Below, piece after piece: positions 7,944 to 15,872 of a stretch of DNA of 48,548 bases (position 1 is the first letter of the stretch; each line of letters starts with the position of its first letter). A program made the position numbers and the translations under genes. The notes beneath the pieces were generated by a model. It worked only from the letters and a program-made list of their open reading frames with translations, was not told the origin of the DNA and made no database searches. The stretch covers positions 1 through 48,548 of the forward strand of contig JAFWNS010000016.1 in NCBI GenBank assembly GCA_017510225.1. The letters are read 5' to 3'. This DNA comes from Bacilli bacterium (lineage in GTDB: Bacteria > Bacillota_I > Bacilli_A > RF39 > UBA660).

Positions 7944-7968
7944 ACCTAAATATAGGTTTATTTTTTTG
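7941..7968 (+). terminator. Terminator of P-type ATPase gene
   Basis: TAAACCTA (7941-7948) pairs with TAGGTTTA (7953-7960), followed by seven T residues (7961-7967). The stem includes the stop codon. Confidence 0.8.
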
Positions 7969-7972
7969 CATC

Positions 7973-7996
7973 AAAAAAGGAAGTTATTTACTTCCT
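7973..7996 (-). terminator. Terminator of the 214-residue protein gene
   Basis: AGGAAGT (7978-7984) pairs with ACTTCCT (7990-7996); on the minus strand a T run follows (7978-7973). It overlaps the stop codon of the gene at 7984-8628. Confidence 0.7.
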
Positions 7997-8628
7997 ATAG
8001 TATTTTCTTTTTCATTAGTATCATCTTGTTTATTAAACATTTCCTTTAATTCATTATTTTTCTCTCTTTGACTTCTAACATATTCTGTATGTTCTTTCAT
8101 TGCTTCTTCATATGTTTTATCACTTATACCATAAGCTATTGGCATTAATCTCTCAATAAGATCTTCTTTATAAGGTTCTTCTCTAAAATGTCTAGCCATT
8201 GAAAAGCCCATAAGTTCATTTAGTTTTCTGAAAGCTTTAAAAGTATCTATAATCTTTCCAAAAAACTTATGTGGTTTTGTTTCCTCTTTTGTACGTGGAA
8301 GAATATCTTTATCTATATTCTTTCCTTCTTTAAGAACTTTTATTCTATCTATATATTCTTTATAATTTCCTTCCTCTAAAAACTTTTTACCTATATTACT
8401 AGTAATCATATTATTAAAGTTTTCTCTTAAATCAATATACTCTTTATACTCATCAGATTCATGATCTATATTATCTAATATATCTTCCATTTCTATACTA
8501 TCTTTATCTAAAGATTCTAATATATTAATTATATTATCATAATTATTAGTTCTAAATAAATCTTTTATTCTAATAGTAGATTGTTTTATTCTTTCATTAT
8601 AATCAATAAGTCTTTTATTTTTTTCCAT
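7984..8628 (-). CDS. Unknown 214-residue cytosolic helical protein
   Basis: I do not recognise this protein. It is rich in Lys, Glu, Asp and Asn, predicted mostly helical, with no signal peptide and no clear membrane segment. A basic patch HKFFGKIIDTFKAFRKLNEL near residue 122-141 is amphipathic and is followed by LMGFSMARHF. The C-terminal 40 residues are charged and coil-like. The RBS GGAGAG is well placed. It lies downstream of the tandem DUF1292/coiled-coil genes but behind their terminator and a separate TATAAT box (8654-8659), so it may be regulated apart from them. Its size does not match the other long members, yet its position suggests a shared role. Confidence 0.6.
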   Translation of the reverse strand: MEKNKRLIDYNERIKQSTIRIKDLFRTNNYDNIINILESLDKDSIEMEDILDNIDHESDEYKEYIDLRENFNNMITSNIGKKFLEEGNYKEYIDRIKVLKEGKNIDKDILPRTKEETKPHKFFGKIIDTFKAFRKLNELMGFSMARHFREEPYKEDLIERLMPIAYGISDKTYEEAMKEHTEYVRSQREKNNELKEMFNKQDDTNEKENTIGSK

Positions 8629-8683
8629 TATAACTCTCCTATCTATATAATTTATTATAACATAATATTTATAAATAAAAAAA

Positions 8684-8701
8684 GAACGTATTTCTACATT
8701 C
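8684..8701 (-). terminator. Terminator after 495-residue coiled-coil gene
   Basis: On the minus strand GAATGTA, loop GAAA, then TACGTTC forms a 7-bp stem with one G-U pair, followed by seven T residues (8683-8677). It lies at the 3' end of the gene at 8694-10181. Confidence 0.65.
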
Positions 8702-10181
8702 TTCTTCCGCTTGTTATTTCAAAATCATCAGTATCATCATTTTCTTCAGCAAGCATACCCTCTAATTCAGAACCAGATTCTGGTTGATTAGGATTTATAT
8801 GAACTTCTTCATCATCATACTCTTCACTATCATATTCATTATCATATTCTTCACTGTCATATTCATCATCATAAGGTATTTCATCATCTTCAAACATTTC
8901 AGGTTTTTCTGTTAAATATTCTCTATAAGTTTGCTCAAATCTATCAATTAATGTATGTGAATATCTATTTCTTAATTCGTCACCTTTTTCTCCATGAAGA
9001 TCATTAATAACTTGTTTGAATTCTTCTGGTGGTAACATCCAAATCATTGCTTGAACATCTACTGCATCATCAAGATCTACCCAAGATGATCTAACCCATC
9101 CTGATAATTTCTTAACTGTATTCTTAACTAAAGATACTCCTGCAGTAAGAACATTGAATCCAAATACTCCTTCTTTTAAATCTTTATGGAATTCTTTACC
9201 TAATTTAATATTTCTAGCTTTATATTTTTTATCTGATTTTTTATCTATTGGTACAATTCTCTTCATTTGATCTAATATTTCTTCTGTTGATCTAATCTCT
9301 CTTCTTTCTTCTTGTTCATTTTGTTCGTTTGGAGTATTGTCATTCTCATTCTCAACTTCATCTTCATTCTCATTATTATTTTCGCTTCCATATTGATCTT
9401 CTGCTTCTATCTGATTTATTTTTTCTTGATCTTGCTTGATTTCTTCATTTATTTTTTCATATTCAGCTTCCAATCTAGCTCTTTCTTCTTCTGGTGTTTC
9501 TTCTTCATCTTCACTATTAGATGAATCCCCAGAATCTGATGTAGATGAATTTTCTACTGCTTCTTTATTCTTTTCTTCTTCATCTTCTTCTACTTCTTCA
9601 TTATCTGCTGAATCATTATTATCTTCATCTGTAGAATTATCACCAGGAGTTTCTACAACTTCTTCTTTATTATCATTTTCTTTTGCTTTTTCTTCTTCTT
9701 TTTCATTTTCTATTTCTGTTTGATCTTCTTTTTTGTTTTCTAATTCAGCCATAATACTTTCAGGAACTATTTTATTTATTTCATCTAATAGTTCTTGTTG
9801 ATACTTTTTGCAGCCTTCAATTATATTAGCATAATCTTCTTTTAAATAGTCAGTTGGAGCATTTTCTTTTTCTTTTTTATATTCTTCTATCTTTTTATTA
9901 TATTCTTCTATTATATTAAATTTATCTTCAACTTCTTTTTGTATTTTCTTAGCATTTTCTATATCATTATTTATTTCATCACTAACATCATACAAATGAC
10001 TATTTTGTATTATTTCACTACTAACGTAGTCTCCTCCTACTTCACGCTCACCAACTTCATTATCATTAGGTCTATTTGCAATTATTTCATCATTAGCTGC
10101 AATTTGATCCTCAATTTTCTTTAATGATTCTTCCAAATTAGCTATATAATTATCGAATTCTTGATTATAATCTTCTAACAT
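8694..10181 (-). CDS. Acidic coiled-coil protein, second member of tandem pair
   Basis: The 495-residue protein is not a recognised family. Residues 1-150 form a coiled coil that matches the N-terminus of the gene at 10525-13179, including the shared KENAPTDYLK and KYQQELLDEIN segments and VPESIMAEL. Residues about 155-290 are extremely Glu/Asp/Asn-rich low complexity. A hydrophobic helix (VFGFNVLTAGVSLVKNTV) lies near 335-352, followed by a folded stretch with LPPEEFKQVINDL. The tail has DSEEYD repeats and ends with MLAEENDDTDDFEI, which resembles the tail of the same neighbour. It follows a DUF1292-like gene after 50 bases, RBS GGAG. A scaffold or envelope role is a guess. Confidence 0.7.
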   Translation of the reverse strand: MLEDYNQEFDNYIANLEESLKKIEDQIAANDEIIANRPNDNEVGEREVGGDYVSSEIIQNSHLYDVSDEINNDIENAKKIQKEVEDKFNIIEEYNKKIEEYKKEKENAPTDYLKEDYANIIEGCKKYQQELLDEINKIVPESIMAELENKKEDQTEIENEKEEEKAKENDNKEEVVETPGDNSTDEDNNDSADNEEVEEDEEEKNKEAVENSSTSDSGDSSNSEDEEETPEEERARLEAEYEKINEEIKQDQEKINQIEAEDQYGSENNNENEDEVENENDNTPNEQNEQEERREIRSTEEILDQMKRIVPIDKKSDKKYKARNIKLGKEFHKDLKEGVFGFNVLTAGVSLVKNTVKKLSGWVRSSWVDLDDAVDVQAMIWMLPPEEFKQVINDLHGEKGDELRNRYSHTLIDRFEQTYREYLTEKPEMFEDDEIPYDDEYDSEEYDNEYDSEEYDDEEVHINPNQPESGSELEGMLAEENDDTDDFEITSGRRM

Positions 10182-10231
10182 TTTATCACTCCATTTGTCA
10201 ATTTTTTATATTATATCACATTTGATATATT

Positions 10232-10510
10232 TTAACCATATTTTTCTTGTATTTGACTTACAATATCTTTTACAAGTTCCATTTCTTTTGGATCAGTTAT
10301 ATCTTCGAACTTTTCAGGTCCAAATAATGGATCATATTTTGATACATATATATTTAATTCTCCATTAGGACCAGTTGTATTATCAGTATAACCAATAATA
10401 GGTTTATCTACGTCTCCTCCATCATATGTAAATAATAAATCACATACAGTAGGTTTTCCATCAATTATAAGTTCTAATTTTTCATCTTGAATATCTTCAA
10501 ATTCACTCAT
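10232..10510 (-). CDS. DUF1292-like small protein, copy 2
   Basis: A 92-residue acidic protein with a beta-rich core: LELIIDGKPTVCDLLFTYDG, then IIGYTDN, NIYVSKYDP, and a C-terminal helix with EMELVKDIVSQI. This follows the pattern of the DUF1292 (YrzB-like) family, in which a LFTF strand and a late EW/EM-x-x-V-x-x-x-I helix recur. It is clearly related to the protein at 13182-13463 over the whole length. Each copy lies just upstream of one long coiled-coil gene, here with 50 bases between. DUF1292 has no known biochemical role that I can cite. RBS GGAGG precedes ATG. Confidence 0.65.
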   Translation of the reverse strand: MSEFEDIQDEKLELIIDGKPTVCDLLFTYDGGDVDKPIIGYTDNTTGPNGELNIYVSKYDPLFGPEKFEDITDPKEMELVKDIVSQIQEKYG

Positions 10511-10524
10511 ATATATCCTCCTAA

Positions 10525-13179
10525 TTACATAGCTGCTTGATATTCATAGTCATCAGTCTTTTCATCATCTTCATCAAGCATAGTATTCATTTCTTTTTTC
10601 TTCTCTCGTTCTGCTTTTTTTCTAGCAGATTCTTCTAGTATATTTTCAAGGTCTCCATTAGTAACTGCTATAATACTCTCTAACTCTTCTCTTTCTTCTT
10701 CTGTTAAATCTTCTATGTTTTTACCTTTCGTTATTTCTTGAACCCTTCTATTATTATCTCCCATCACAGTTGCATTTAAGAATGCCATAATTGTAGGAAA
10801 AATAACAGGTTGTATATCAGGTGCTGCTGTAAGTAAAGTTTGAATCTCTGGAATTTTAGCAACTGTAGTTTCTGTTAATTGTGTACCAATTTTATATACT
10901 GATCTAAAACTACTAACCATATCACTCATGAATGAAGTCGGATTATTTACAATGTCCTGTAACACTTGTATTTGTGGATCATAGTCAAATCGTCCTTTAT
11001 AGAATTTATCAGCTCTCATAAATTTTGTTATAATATCTGGTATTTGTGATGTAATAGTTTTTGTTGTTTGATCTACAATATGTTGTACGTGGCCAAATAT
11101 GCCATCTGCTGGAAGATTCTTAGAATAGTTTGTTATACCGTGATTTATTCTGTATAGTGTTTCAACAGTATCATGAGCTCCTCCAGGACCAGTATCTGCT
11201 AGTCTATATCCTGAACTACCTATTGGGTTCTTAGGATCAAATGCATTACCATACTCAACTACACCCTGATGATTTACATTATCATATTGTAATTGTTGTT
11301 CTACTTTAGGAGCTAATTTGTTTGGATCAGTAATATTTTGTATTTGTCCTCCTTGAGCTCTAACGTTTTTAGCAACAGCTTCATTATATTGATTACCAGC
11401 ATTTATATCGTGATTTCCTCTATTTATTTCACCTTTTTGTGCAATGTATTCTGATTCAACTCGTTTTGCTTCCATCATATTACTTACATTTTGGTAAATA
11501 GATACACCAATAGCTACTTCTGTACCTATTGCCATAAAGTATCTAAGTAGTGGATCATTTCTGAAATCTAACATTTCTGGCATAACTTTATACTTATAAC
11601 TTCCAGATTCTGCCATTCCAAAAATTGTTCTTTTCTGTTTAGTATTCTCTTGTTTATACATTTCATTTTCAACGAAAACTTTGATAGCTCCTAAATCATC
11701 GCCTGCATCAATGGCTTTATTTAGTTTTTTGATTTTTGCTTCCATTTCGTTATTAAACTCATCAACAGCAGCATCTTTTAAATTAGTTCTTTTACTAAAT
11801 ATTTTTCCTTGTTGATTTTGCTGAGATTTTATTGCTTTAGAAATTTCAGCTAATGAATGCATGCCATCTCCATGCATATTCCTATCTAATTGTCTTCTGT
11901 CCTCCAATAGTTTTTTTACTTTTTCTGTTGCTCCTTCAGACAATTCTTTTATTTCTGCTTCTATTTGTTTACGTTCCTGTGGGTCTTTTGTTTCTTCTAA
12001 TTTTACTTTTAAATCTTCTATTTTATCATATCTACCTATTATATCAGTATATAAGGATGAAATTTCTAATCTAAGTGGAGCGTTTTTCTTCTTTTCTATA
12101 TATTCTGATAACTTCTGCATTACTAATGGCATAATCGGCTGAAAAGACCTCATGCTATTTGCTTCTGAACCAGTTAACTCCTTATATAAAATTTCCATTT
12201 CTTCATCACTTAAATTATCTAGTTTTTTTGCTATTTCATCATATGTTTTTGCATCAGATGGATGAAAAATTCTTAGAAATTTGTTAATTCCTTTATATGC
12301 AATACTTCCAGCAGTAAATAAAAGTCCAGCTCCTACTCCTGCAACATTATATATAGTATTGTGATGCGATATTAAATCCTTCATAGTATTAGTAACACTC
12401 AAACGTGATTTTTCAACAACATTAGATCGTGTAATAGTGAAATCATATGGTTTTCCATCTTCATCTCTTATTACAGAATTTAGAATTTCATAAGCTGATT
12501 TTCTAACTTTCTTTGCATTAGTTTCAATGTTTTCGTTTTGTTCTGGAGTTACTTTTATTGGTCTTGGTTGTTTTTCAATTTTTACTTCTTCTTCTTTAGG
12601 TTCTTTTACTTCAACACCTAATTCTTTTAATCTATCTTCTATTTCTTTCTTTCTTTTTTCTTTTTCTTCTATACTTCTCTTTAATCTTTCTCTTTCTGGT
12701 TCTTCCTTTACTTCTTCTTTATTTTCTTCTTTTCTATCTTCTTCTACTTTGTTTTCATCTGTTTCTTTTTCATTATTATCTTCTTTGTTTCCTTCTAATC
12801 TTTCATTAATAGCAGCCATTACACTTTCAGGCATTTTTCCATTTATTCTATTTAATAATTCTTTTTGATACTTCTTAAAATCTTCTATTAATTGACCATA
12901 ACCATTTTTTAGATGCTCTGTCGGAGCATTTTCCATACGTTTAGTATAATCTTCTATTTTTCTATTATACTTTTCTATTTCTGCGAAAATATCCCTTATT
13001 TCTTGTTCACTTGCTCTTAGATTTTCTATTTCTTGTCTAAGCGCTTCTGCCTCATTTTCTAACCATTTATTATGGTCTAAATCATCAGATATAGCATTAT
13101 TTGGATTTTCATACTCTTCCAATCTTGCTTCTAATTCTTCTATATACTTTTCTAATTCTTCCGTATATATTCCTAACAT
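10525..13179 (-). CDS. Large coiled-coil membrane protein, first member of tandem pair
   Basis: This 884-residue protein is not recognised. Residues 1-150 are a coiled coil shared with the protein at 8694-10181, with MENAPTEHLK, KKYQKELLNRIN and MPESVMAAI. A Lys/Glu-rich stretch follows to about 210. A hydrophobic helix around 275-297 (VAGVGAGLLFTAGSIAY) and a second around 545-567 (FMAIGTEVAIGVSIY) suggest membrane insertion, with a helical, charged region of about 250 residues between them. The part after 570 has more polar, Gly/Asn-rich sequence than the rest of the window. The C-terminus is acidic and ends MLDEDDEKTDDYEY plus five residues. It starts 2 bases after the stop of the DUF1292-like gene, so coupling is likely. 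RBS GGAG. Confidence 0.7.
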   Translation of the reverse strand: MLGIYTEELEKYIEELEARLEEYENPNNAISDDLDHNKWLENEAEALRQEIENLRASEQEIRDIFAEIEKYNRKIEDYTKRMENAPTEHLKNGYGQLIEDFKKYQKELLNRINGKMPESVMAAINERLEGNKEDNNEKETDENKVEEDRKEENKEEVKEEPERERLKRSIEEKEKRKKEIEDRLKELGVEVKEPKEEEVKIEKQPRPIKVTPEQNENIETNAKKVRKSAYEILNSVIRDEDGKPYDFTITRSNVVEKSRLSVTNTMKDLISHHNTIYNVAGVGAGLLFTAGSIAYKGINKFLRIFHPSDAKTYDEIAKKLDNLSDEEMEILYKELTGSEANSMRSFQPIMPLVMQKLSEYIEKKKNAPLRLEISSLYTDIIGRYDKIEDLKVKLEETKDPQERKQIEAEIKELSEGATEKVKKLLEDRRQLDRNMHGDGMHSLAEISKAIKSQQNQQGKIFSKRTNLKDAAVDEFNNEMEAKIKKLNKAIDAGDDLGAIKVFVENEMYKQENTKQKRTIFGMAESGSYKYKVMPEMLDFRNDPLLRYFMAIGTEVAIGVSIYQNVSNMMEAKRVESEYIAQKGEINRGNHDINAGNQYNEAVAKNVRAQGGQIQNITDPNKLAPKVEQQLQYDNVNHQGVVEYGNAFDPKNPIGSSGYRLADTGPGGAHDTVETLYRINHGITNYSKNLPADGIFGHVQHIVDQTTKTITSQIPDIITKFMRADKFYKGRFDYDPQIQVLQDIVNNPTSFMSDMVSSFRSVYKIGTQLTETTVAKIPEIQTLLTAAPDIQPVIFPTIMAFLNATVMGDNNRRVQEITKGKNIEDLTEEEREELESIIAVTNGDLENILEESARKKAEREKKKEMNTMLDEDDEKTDDYEYQAAM

Positions 13180-13181
13180 AA

Positions 13182-13463
13182 TTATTCTCCTAACTGAACT
13201 GCTTCATCAATTTGTTCTAATACTTCTTGAACTAATTTCATCTCTTCTTCTGTCTTAATATTTTCTAATTGATCATTATCTTTTGATCTATCATATGAAC
13301 CTACATATATATTTTTTCTACCATTAGATCCAAATGATCCATCACTATAACCAACATATAATTTATTAGTATCATCACCCTCAAAAGTAAATAATACATC
13401 GCATTCTACTTCTTTACCATCTTTAATTATTGTAATTTTTTCATCTTTATCCAAAAATTCCAT
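13182..13463 (-). CDS. DUF1292-like small protein, copy 1
   Basis: A 93-residue acidic protein: ITIIKDGKEVECDVLFTFEG, LYVGYSDGSFG, NIYVGSYDR and a final helix EMKLVQEVLEQI. These match the DUF1292 (YrzB-like) pattern and the copy at 10232-10510. I chose the ATG at 13463 because it lies 8 bases after AAAGGAGG; a TTG one codon earlier is less likely. It is the first gene of a four-gene unit, behind the promoter at 13494-13522, and its stop is 2 bases from the start of the 884-residue protein. The tight spacing suggests the two proteins act together. Confidence 0.65.
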   Translation of the reverse strand: MEFLDKDEKITIIKDGKEVECDVLFTFEGDDTNKLYVGYSDGSFGSNGRKNIYVGSYDRSKDNDQLENIKTEEEMKLVQEVLEQIDEAVQLGE

Positions 13464-13493
13464 CAATAATTCCTCCTTTATTATCCTATATAT

Positions 13494-13522
13494 ATTTTAC
13501 CTAATTACTTATTTATATTCAA
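13494..13522 (-). promoter_or_regulatory. Promoter of the DUF1292/coiled-coil unit
   Basis: On the minus strand TTGAAT (13522-13517) and TAAAAT (13499-13494) are 17 bases apart. A consensus TTGACA also lies a little upstream but has no well-spaced -10. Confidence 0.45.
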
Positions 13523-13525
13523 CTA

Positions 13526-13984
13526 TTAACTGTCAATATTTACATCAATATTTACATTGTTTACATCTTTTGTCTTTATATGTAATTTATATAATGTATT
13601 TTCTTTCTTTTTACCAGCAACTTTTAATTTAACTTCATTCTTACTATTTAATAAATTCTTTTTATCTTTTTCCTTAAATAATTCTAATTTAGTATCATCA
13701 TTACATATAAATCCCATTTTATATTTAACATCTTTTTTAGCGACTTTTTTATTTCTATAATTAATTATTCTAATAACATAATACATTTCATTATTCTTTA
13801 GCTTTTTAGCTTCTACTCTAAAGTCTATATTTAATTTATCTTTTTCTATTGGTACAACAATATCTGCTTTTTCTTTAGTTTTACTACTTACTTTTAAACT
13901 TATTAATTTAATTACTAATCCTAATACTAATATTAATAATAATATAAATATTACTAATAAAACTTTCTTTGGTATCTTTTTCAT
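13526..13984 (-). CDS. Single-pass membrane protein of unknown function (152 residues)
   Basis: An N-terminal basic start (MKKIPKKV) is followed by one membrane helix (about 8-30, IFILLLILVLGLVIKLI). The remaining 120 residues are Lys-rich and predicted beta-rich, probably outside the cell. Repeated beta-strand-like stretches (YYVIRIINYRNKK, LYKLHIKTKD) hint at an Ig-like fold. No catalytic motif is seen. It follows the gene at 13993 by 8 bases with RBS GGAGG and no terminator between, so the two are co-transcribed. Its composition resembles the membrane proteins at 15368 and 15873, and all may belong to one surface function. No family name is justified. Confidence 0.65.
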   Translation of the reverse strand: MKKIPKKVLLVIFILLLILVLGLVIKLISLKVSSKTKEKADIVVPIEKDKLNIDFRVEAKKLKNNEMYYVIRIINYRNKKVAKKDVKYKMGFICNDDTKLELFKEKDKKNLLNSKNEVKLKVAGKKKENTLYKLHIKTKDVNNVNIDVNIDS

Positions 13985-13992
13985 ATATCCTC

Positions 13993-15303
13993 CTACTTAA
14001 TTACCTTATCTATAATATCTTTTATTTTATTCTCTATTTGTTTTTTATTCTCTTTAGGTAAACTACTAGCTAATTTAGATTCTGATACATCGACTCTTAT
14101 CTTCTTAGCTTTAACTATTGTATTATTAAAATTAATAAGTATATTATAAATTCCTGTATTATCTTTTTCTCCATTAAGAGATATATTTATATTCTTTTTA
14201 TATTTTTTCTTATTTACTTTATGTTTACTAATATTTATAGAAACAGTATTTTTTAAACCTCTATCTTTTATGTAAAATACTATCTTCTTTTTATTTTTCT
14301 TTCTAGATAAACTGAAATTACCTATCTTAGTATCTTTTTTATTATAAATATTAATATTTAATCTTTTTTCTTTATTAGAAATATCTCCTCTAAATCTTAT
14401 ATTATTATTTCTATATAATTTAAATTCATTATCTTTATATATTAATTTATATTTATTATACTTGATTTCATACTTATTAGGACTATAAGTAAATCTATCT
14501 GTATATATAGTTATATATAGTTTTTTATCTTTCTTTAAAAAGTTAATATCTTTTACTTTCTTTTTAAAGAAATCTCTATCAAAACCCTTTATTATTTCTT
14601 TAGCTTTTTTATCCTCTTTTAAATCATCTAATGTATCTTTATAAGTTTCATTTAATCTTTTATTATCTAATACTAAAGTTATCTTAGTATAGTTATTATT
14701 CTCTTGCTTAGAAAAATATTTATCATCTAAGTTCTTTATAAAATATTTATTGAAAGTATCTTTTAAATATATTAAATTATTAGTTTCTTTAGTATCACTA
14801 TTTAATGTTTCAAAATATGTATTATTACCATTATTTATATAAGTATCAGTTATATCATTTATATAATAATACTCTGTATTATCTTTTATTAAATATTTAC
14901 CTGTTATTAAATCTTTCTTATTAACAGTACTATTATAATCTATATATAATTCTTTGTTTTTTCTATTAGAAGTGTAATTTATATTAGCTTTTGTATTATT
15001 ATAATTAGTTATTAAATTAGTTATAATTTCATAGTATTTATTATTATATTTTTTATTATCTTCTATCTTACCTGTTGTATTAATACTTAAATTAGATACA
15101 AGAGTAAAATTTTTAAATTCTGATTCAAGTTCTTCTATATTAGAAAATGAACTAGTTAAATTATTGATTGATTCTAAAAATATTCTTTTGGAATTACTTA
15201 AATATAATAGATAAGTACCTAATAATATTACTATAATACTAATTACTATTAATATTTCTATAATCCTTCTATTAATTGGTTTTTTCTTTTTCTTCTTAGC
15301 CAT
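13993..15303 (-). CDS. Single-pass membrane protein of unknown function (436 residues)
   Basis: The N-terminus (MAKKKKKKP) leads into one membrane helix (about 12-37), so the large C-terminal part should face outward. That part is Asn-, Lys- and Tyr-rich, with repeated beta-strand-like segments such as KLYITIYTDRFTY and NIYNKKDTKIGNFSL. It resembles secreted proteins that measure or bind wall material, but I recognise no family. I chose ATG at 15303; the upstream GTG at 15312 overlaps the RBS GGAG. A TATAAT (15331-15336) with TCGACA 17 bases upstream gives a separate promoter. The 152-residue membrane protein gene follows. Confidence 0.65.
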   Translation of the reverse strand: MAKKKKKKPINRRIIEILIVISIIVILLGTYLLYLSNSKRIFLESINNLTSSFSNIEELESEFKNFTLVSNLSINTTGKIEDNKKYNNKYYEIITNLITNYNNTKANINYTSNRKNKELYIDYNSTVNKKDLITGKYLIKDNTEYYYINDITDTYINNGNNTYFETLNSDTKETNNLIYLKDTFNKYFIKNLDDKYFSKQENNNYTKITLVLDNKRLNETYKDTLDDLKEDKKAKEIIKGFDRDFFKKKVKDINFLKKDKKLYITIYTDRFTYSPNKYEIKYNKYKLIYKDNEFKLYRNNNIRFRGDISNKEKRLNINIYNKKDTKIGNFSLSRKKNKKKIVFYIKDRGLKNTVSINISKHKVNKKKYKKNINISLNGEKDNTGIYNILINFNNTIVKAKKIRVDVSESKLASSLPKENKKQIENKIKDIIDKVIK

Positions 15304-15330
15304 AATTTTCACTCCTATTATATATACTAA

Positions 15331-15359
15331 ATTATATCAAAAAAAAAGAGATTTGTCGA
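15331..15359 (-). promoter_or_regulatory. Promoter overlapping the preceding terminator
   Basis: On the minus strand TCGACA (15359-15354) and TATAAT (15336-15331) are 17 bases apart. The -35 box lies in the loop of the terminator at 15347-15367, so read-through and initiation compete for the same DNA. Confidence 0.4.
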
Positions 15360-15367
15360 TTATCTCT
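15339..15367 (-). terminator. Terminator of the mraZ-to-15368 unit
   Basis: On the minus strand AGAGAT, a 9-base loop and ATCTCT are followed by about nine T residues. It ends the division-gene transcript directly after the stop codon at 15368. Confidence 0.7.
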
Positions 15368-15871
15368 TTAATTAATATTGGATGTTAAAATAGTTATTTG
15401 ATATATAAAATCTTTAGATAAAATATTCTTATTTGGAGATAGAACATTAAGTTCTAATTCTATTTCATCTCCTGGTTCTATTACTTCTCCTACAATGTCA
15501 TTATATTTTATAGTTACAAGATCTTTTGAGTAATTAGTTCTTTCGATAATATTATCTATTTGAGCAGATAAACTACCAGTATTTTTTATAACTATTATAT
15601 AAGATACTGAGTCTTTATTATTCTTTAGATTTAATGAAAACTTAGCCGTTTTCTTATTATCAGTTATTTCAGAGTTGGTTGTAATATGTTTATTAGAACC
15701 ATTAATAACATTACCTTTTATTATTTTAGTAATATTTACTTCATATTTTTCTTTTGTTTTCTTTACAGAATTATATCTCATAGATAAATATATAAAACCT
15801 ATACCTACAAATACTATAGTTATACTTAAAAGTAATATTATAGTTGTTTCTAGTTTTATTTTTTCTCTCAT
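15368..15871 (-). CDS. Single-pass membrane protein with Ig-like domain (167 residues)
   Basis: After MREKIKLE there is one membrane helix (about 9-30). The outer part (about 45-167) looks beta-rich and has VSYIIVIKNTGSLSAQI and EVIEPGDEIELELNVL. These phrases recall DUF11-like or bacterial Ig-like repeats that shape surface proteins. I chose ATG at 15871, with RBS AGGGGA, starting 1 base after the stop of the previous gene; longer upstream starts lie inside that gene. It is the last gene of the unit that begins with mraZ, so it is presumably co-expressed with division genes. The precise role is unknown. Confidence 0.65.
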   Translation of the reverse strand: MREKIKLETTIILLLSITIVFVGIGFIYLSMRYNSVKKTKEKYEVNITKIIKGNVINGSNKHITTNSEITDNKKTAKFSLNLKNNKDSVSYIIVIKNTGSLSAQIDNIIERTNYSKDLVTIKYNDIVGEVIEPGDEIELELNVLSPNKNILSKDFIYQITILTSNIN

Positions 15872-15872
15872 A

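Noticed and set aside
8805-8880. Short direct repeats resembling a CRISPR-like or tandem-repeat array
   Set aside because: They encode DSEEYD-type repeats in frame; unit lengths are short and there are no spacers or cas genes.
9312-9723. Two long plus-strand open frames rich in Phe/Ile or Ser
   Set aside because: They are mirror images of the Glu/Asp-codon-rich part of the minus-strand coiled-coil gene and have no RBS or promoter.
15304-15312. GTG start for the 436-residue protein, and similar GTG or TTG starts at 13466, 25381, 31884 and 40152
   Set aside because: Most of these codons overlap or directly follow the RBS, or (31884) lie inside the previous gene without one; an ATG 1 to 10 codons later has correct spacing.
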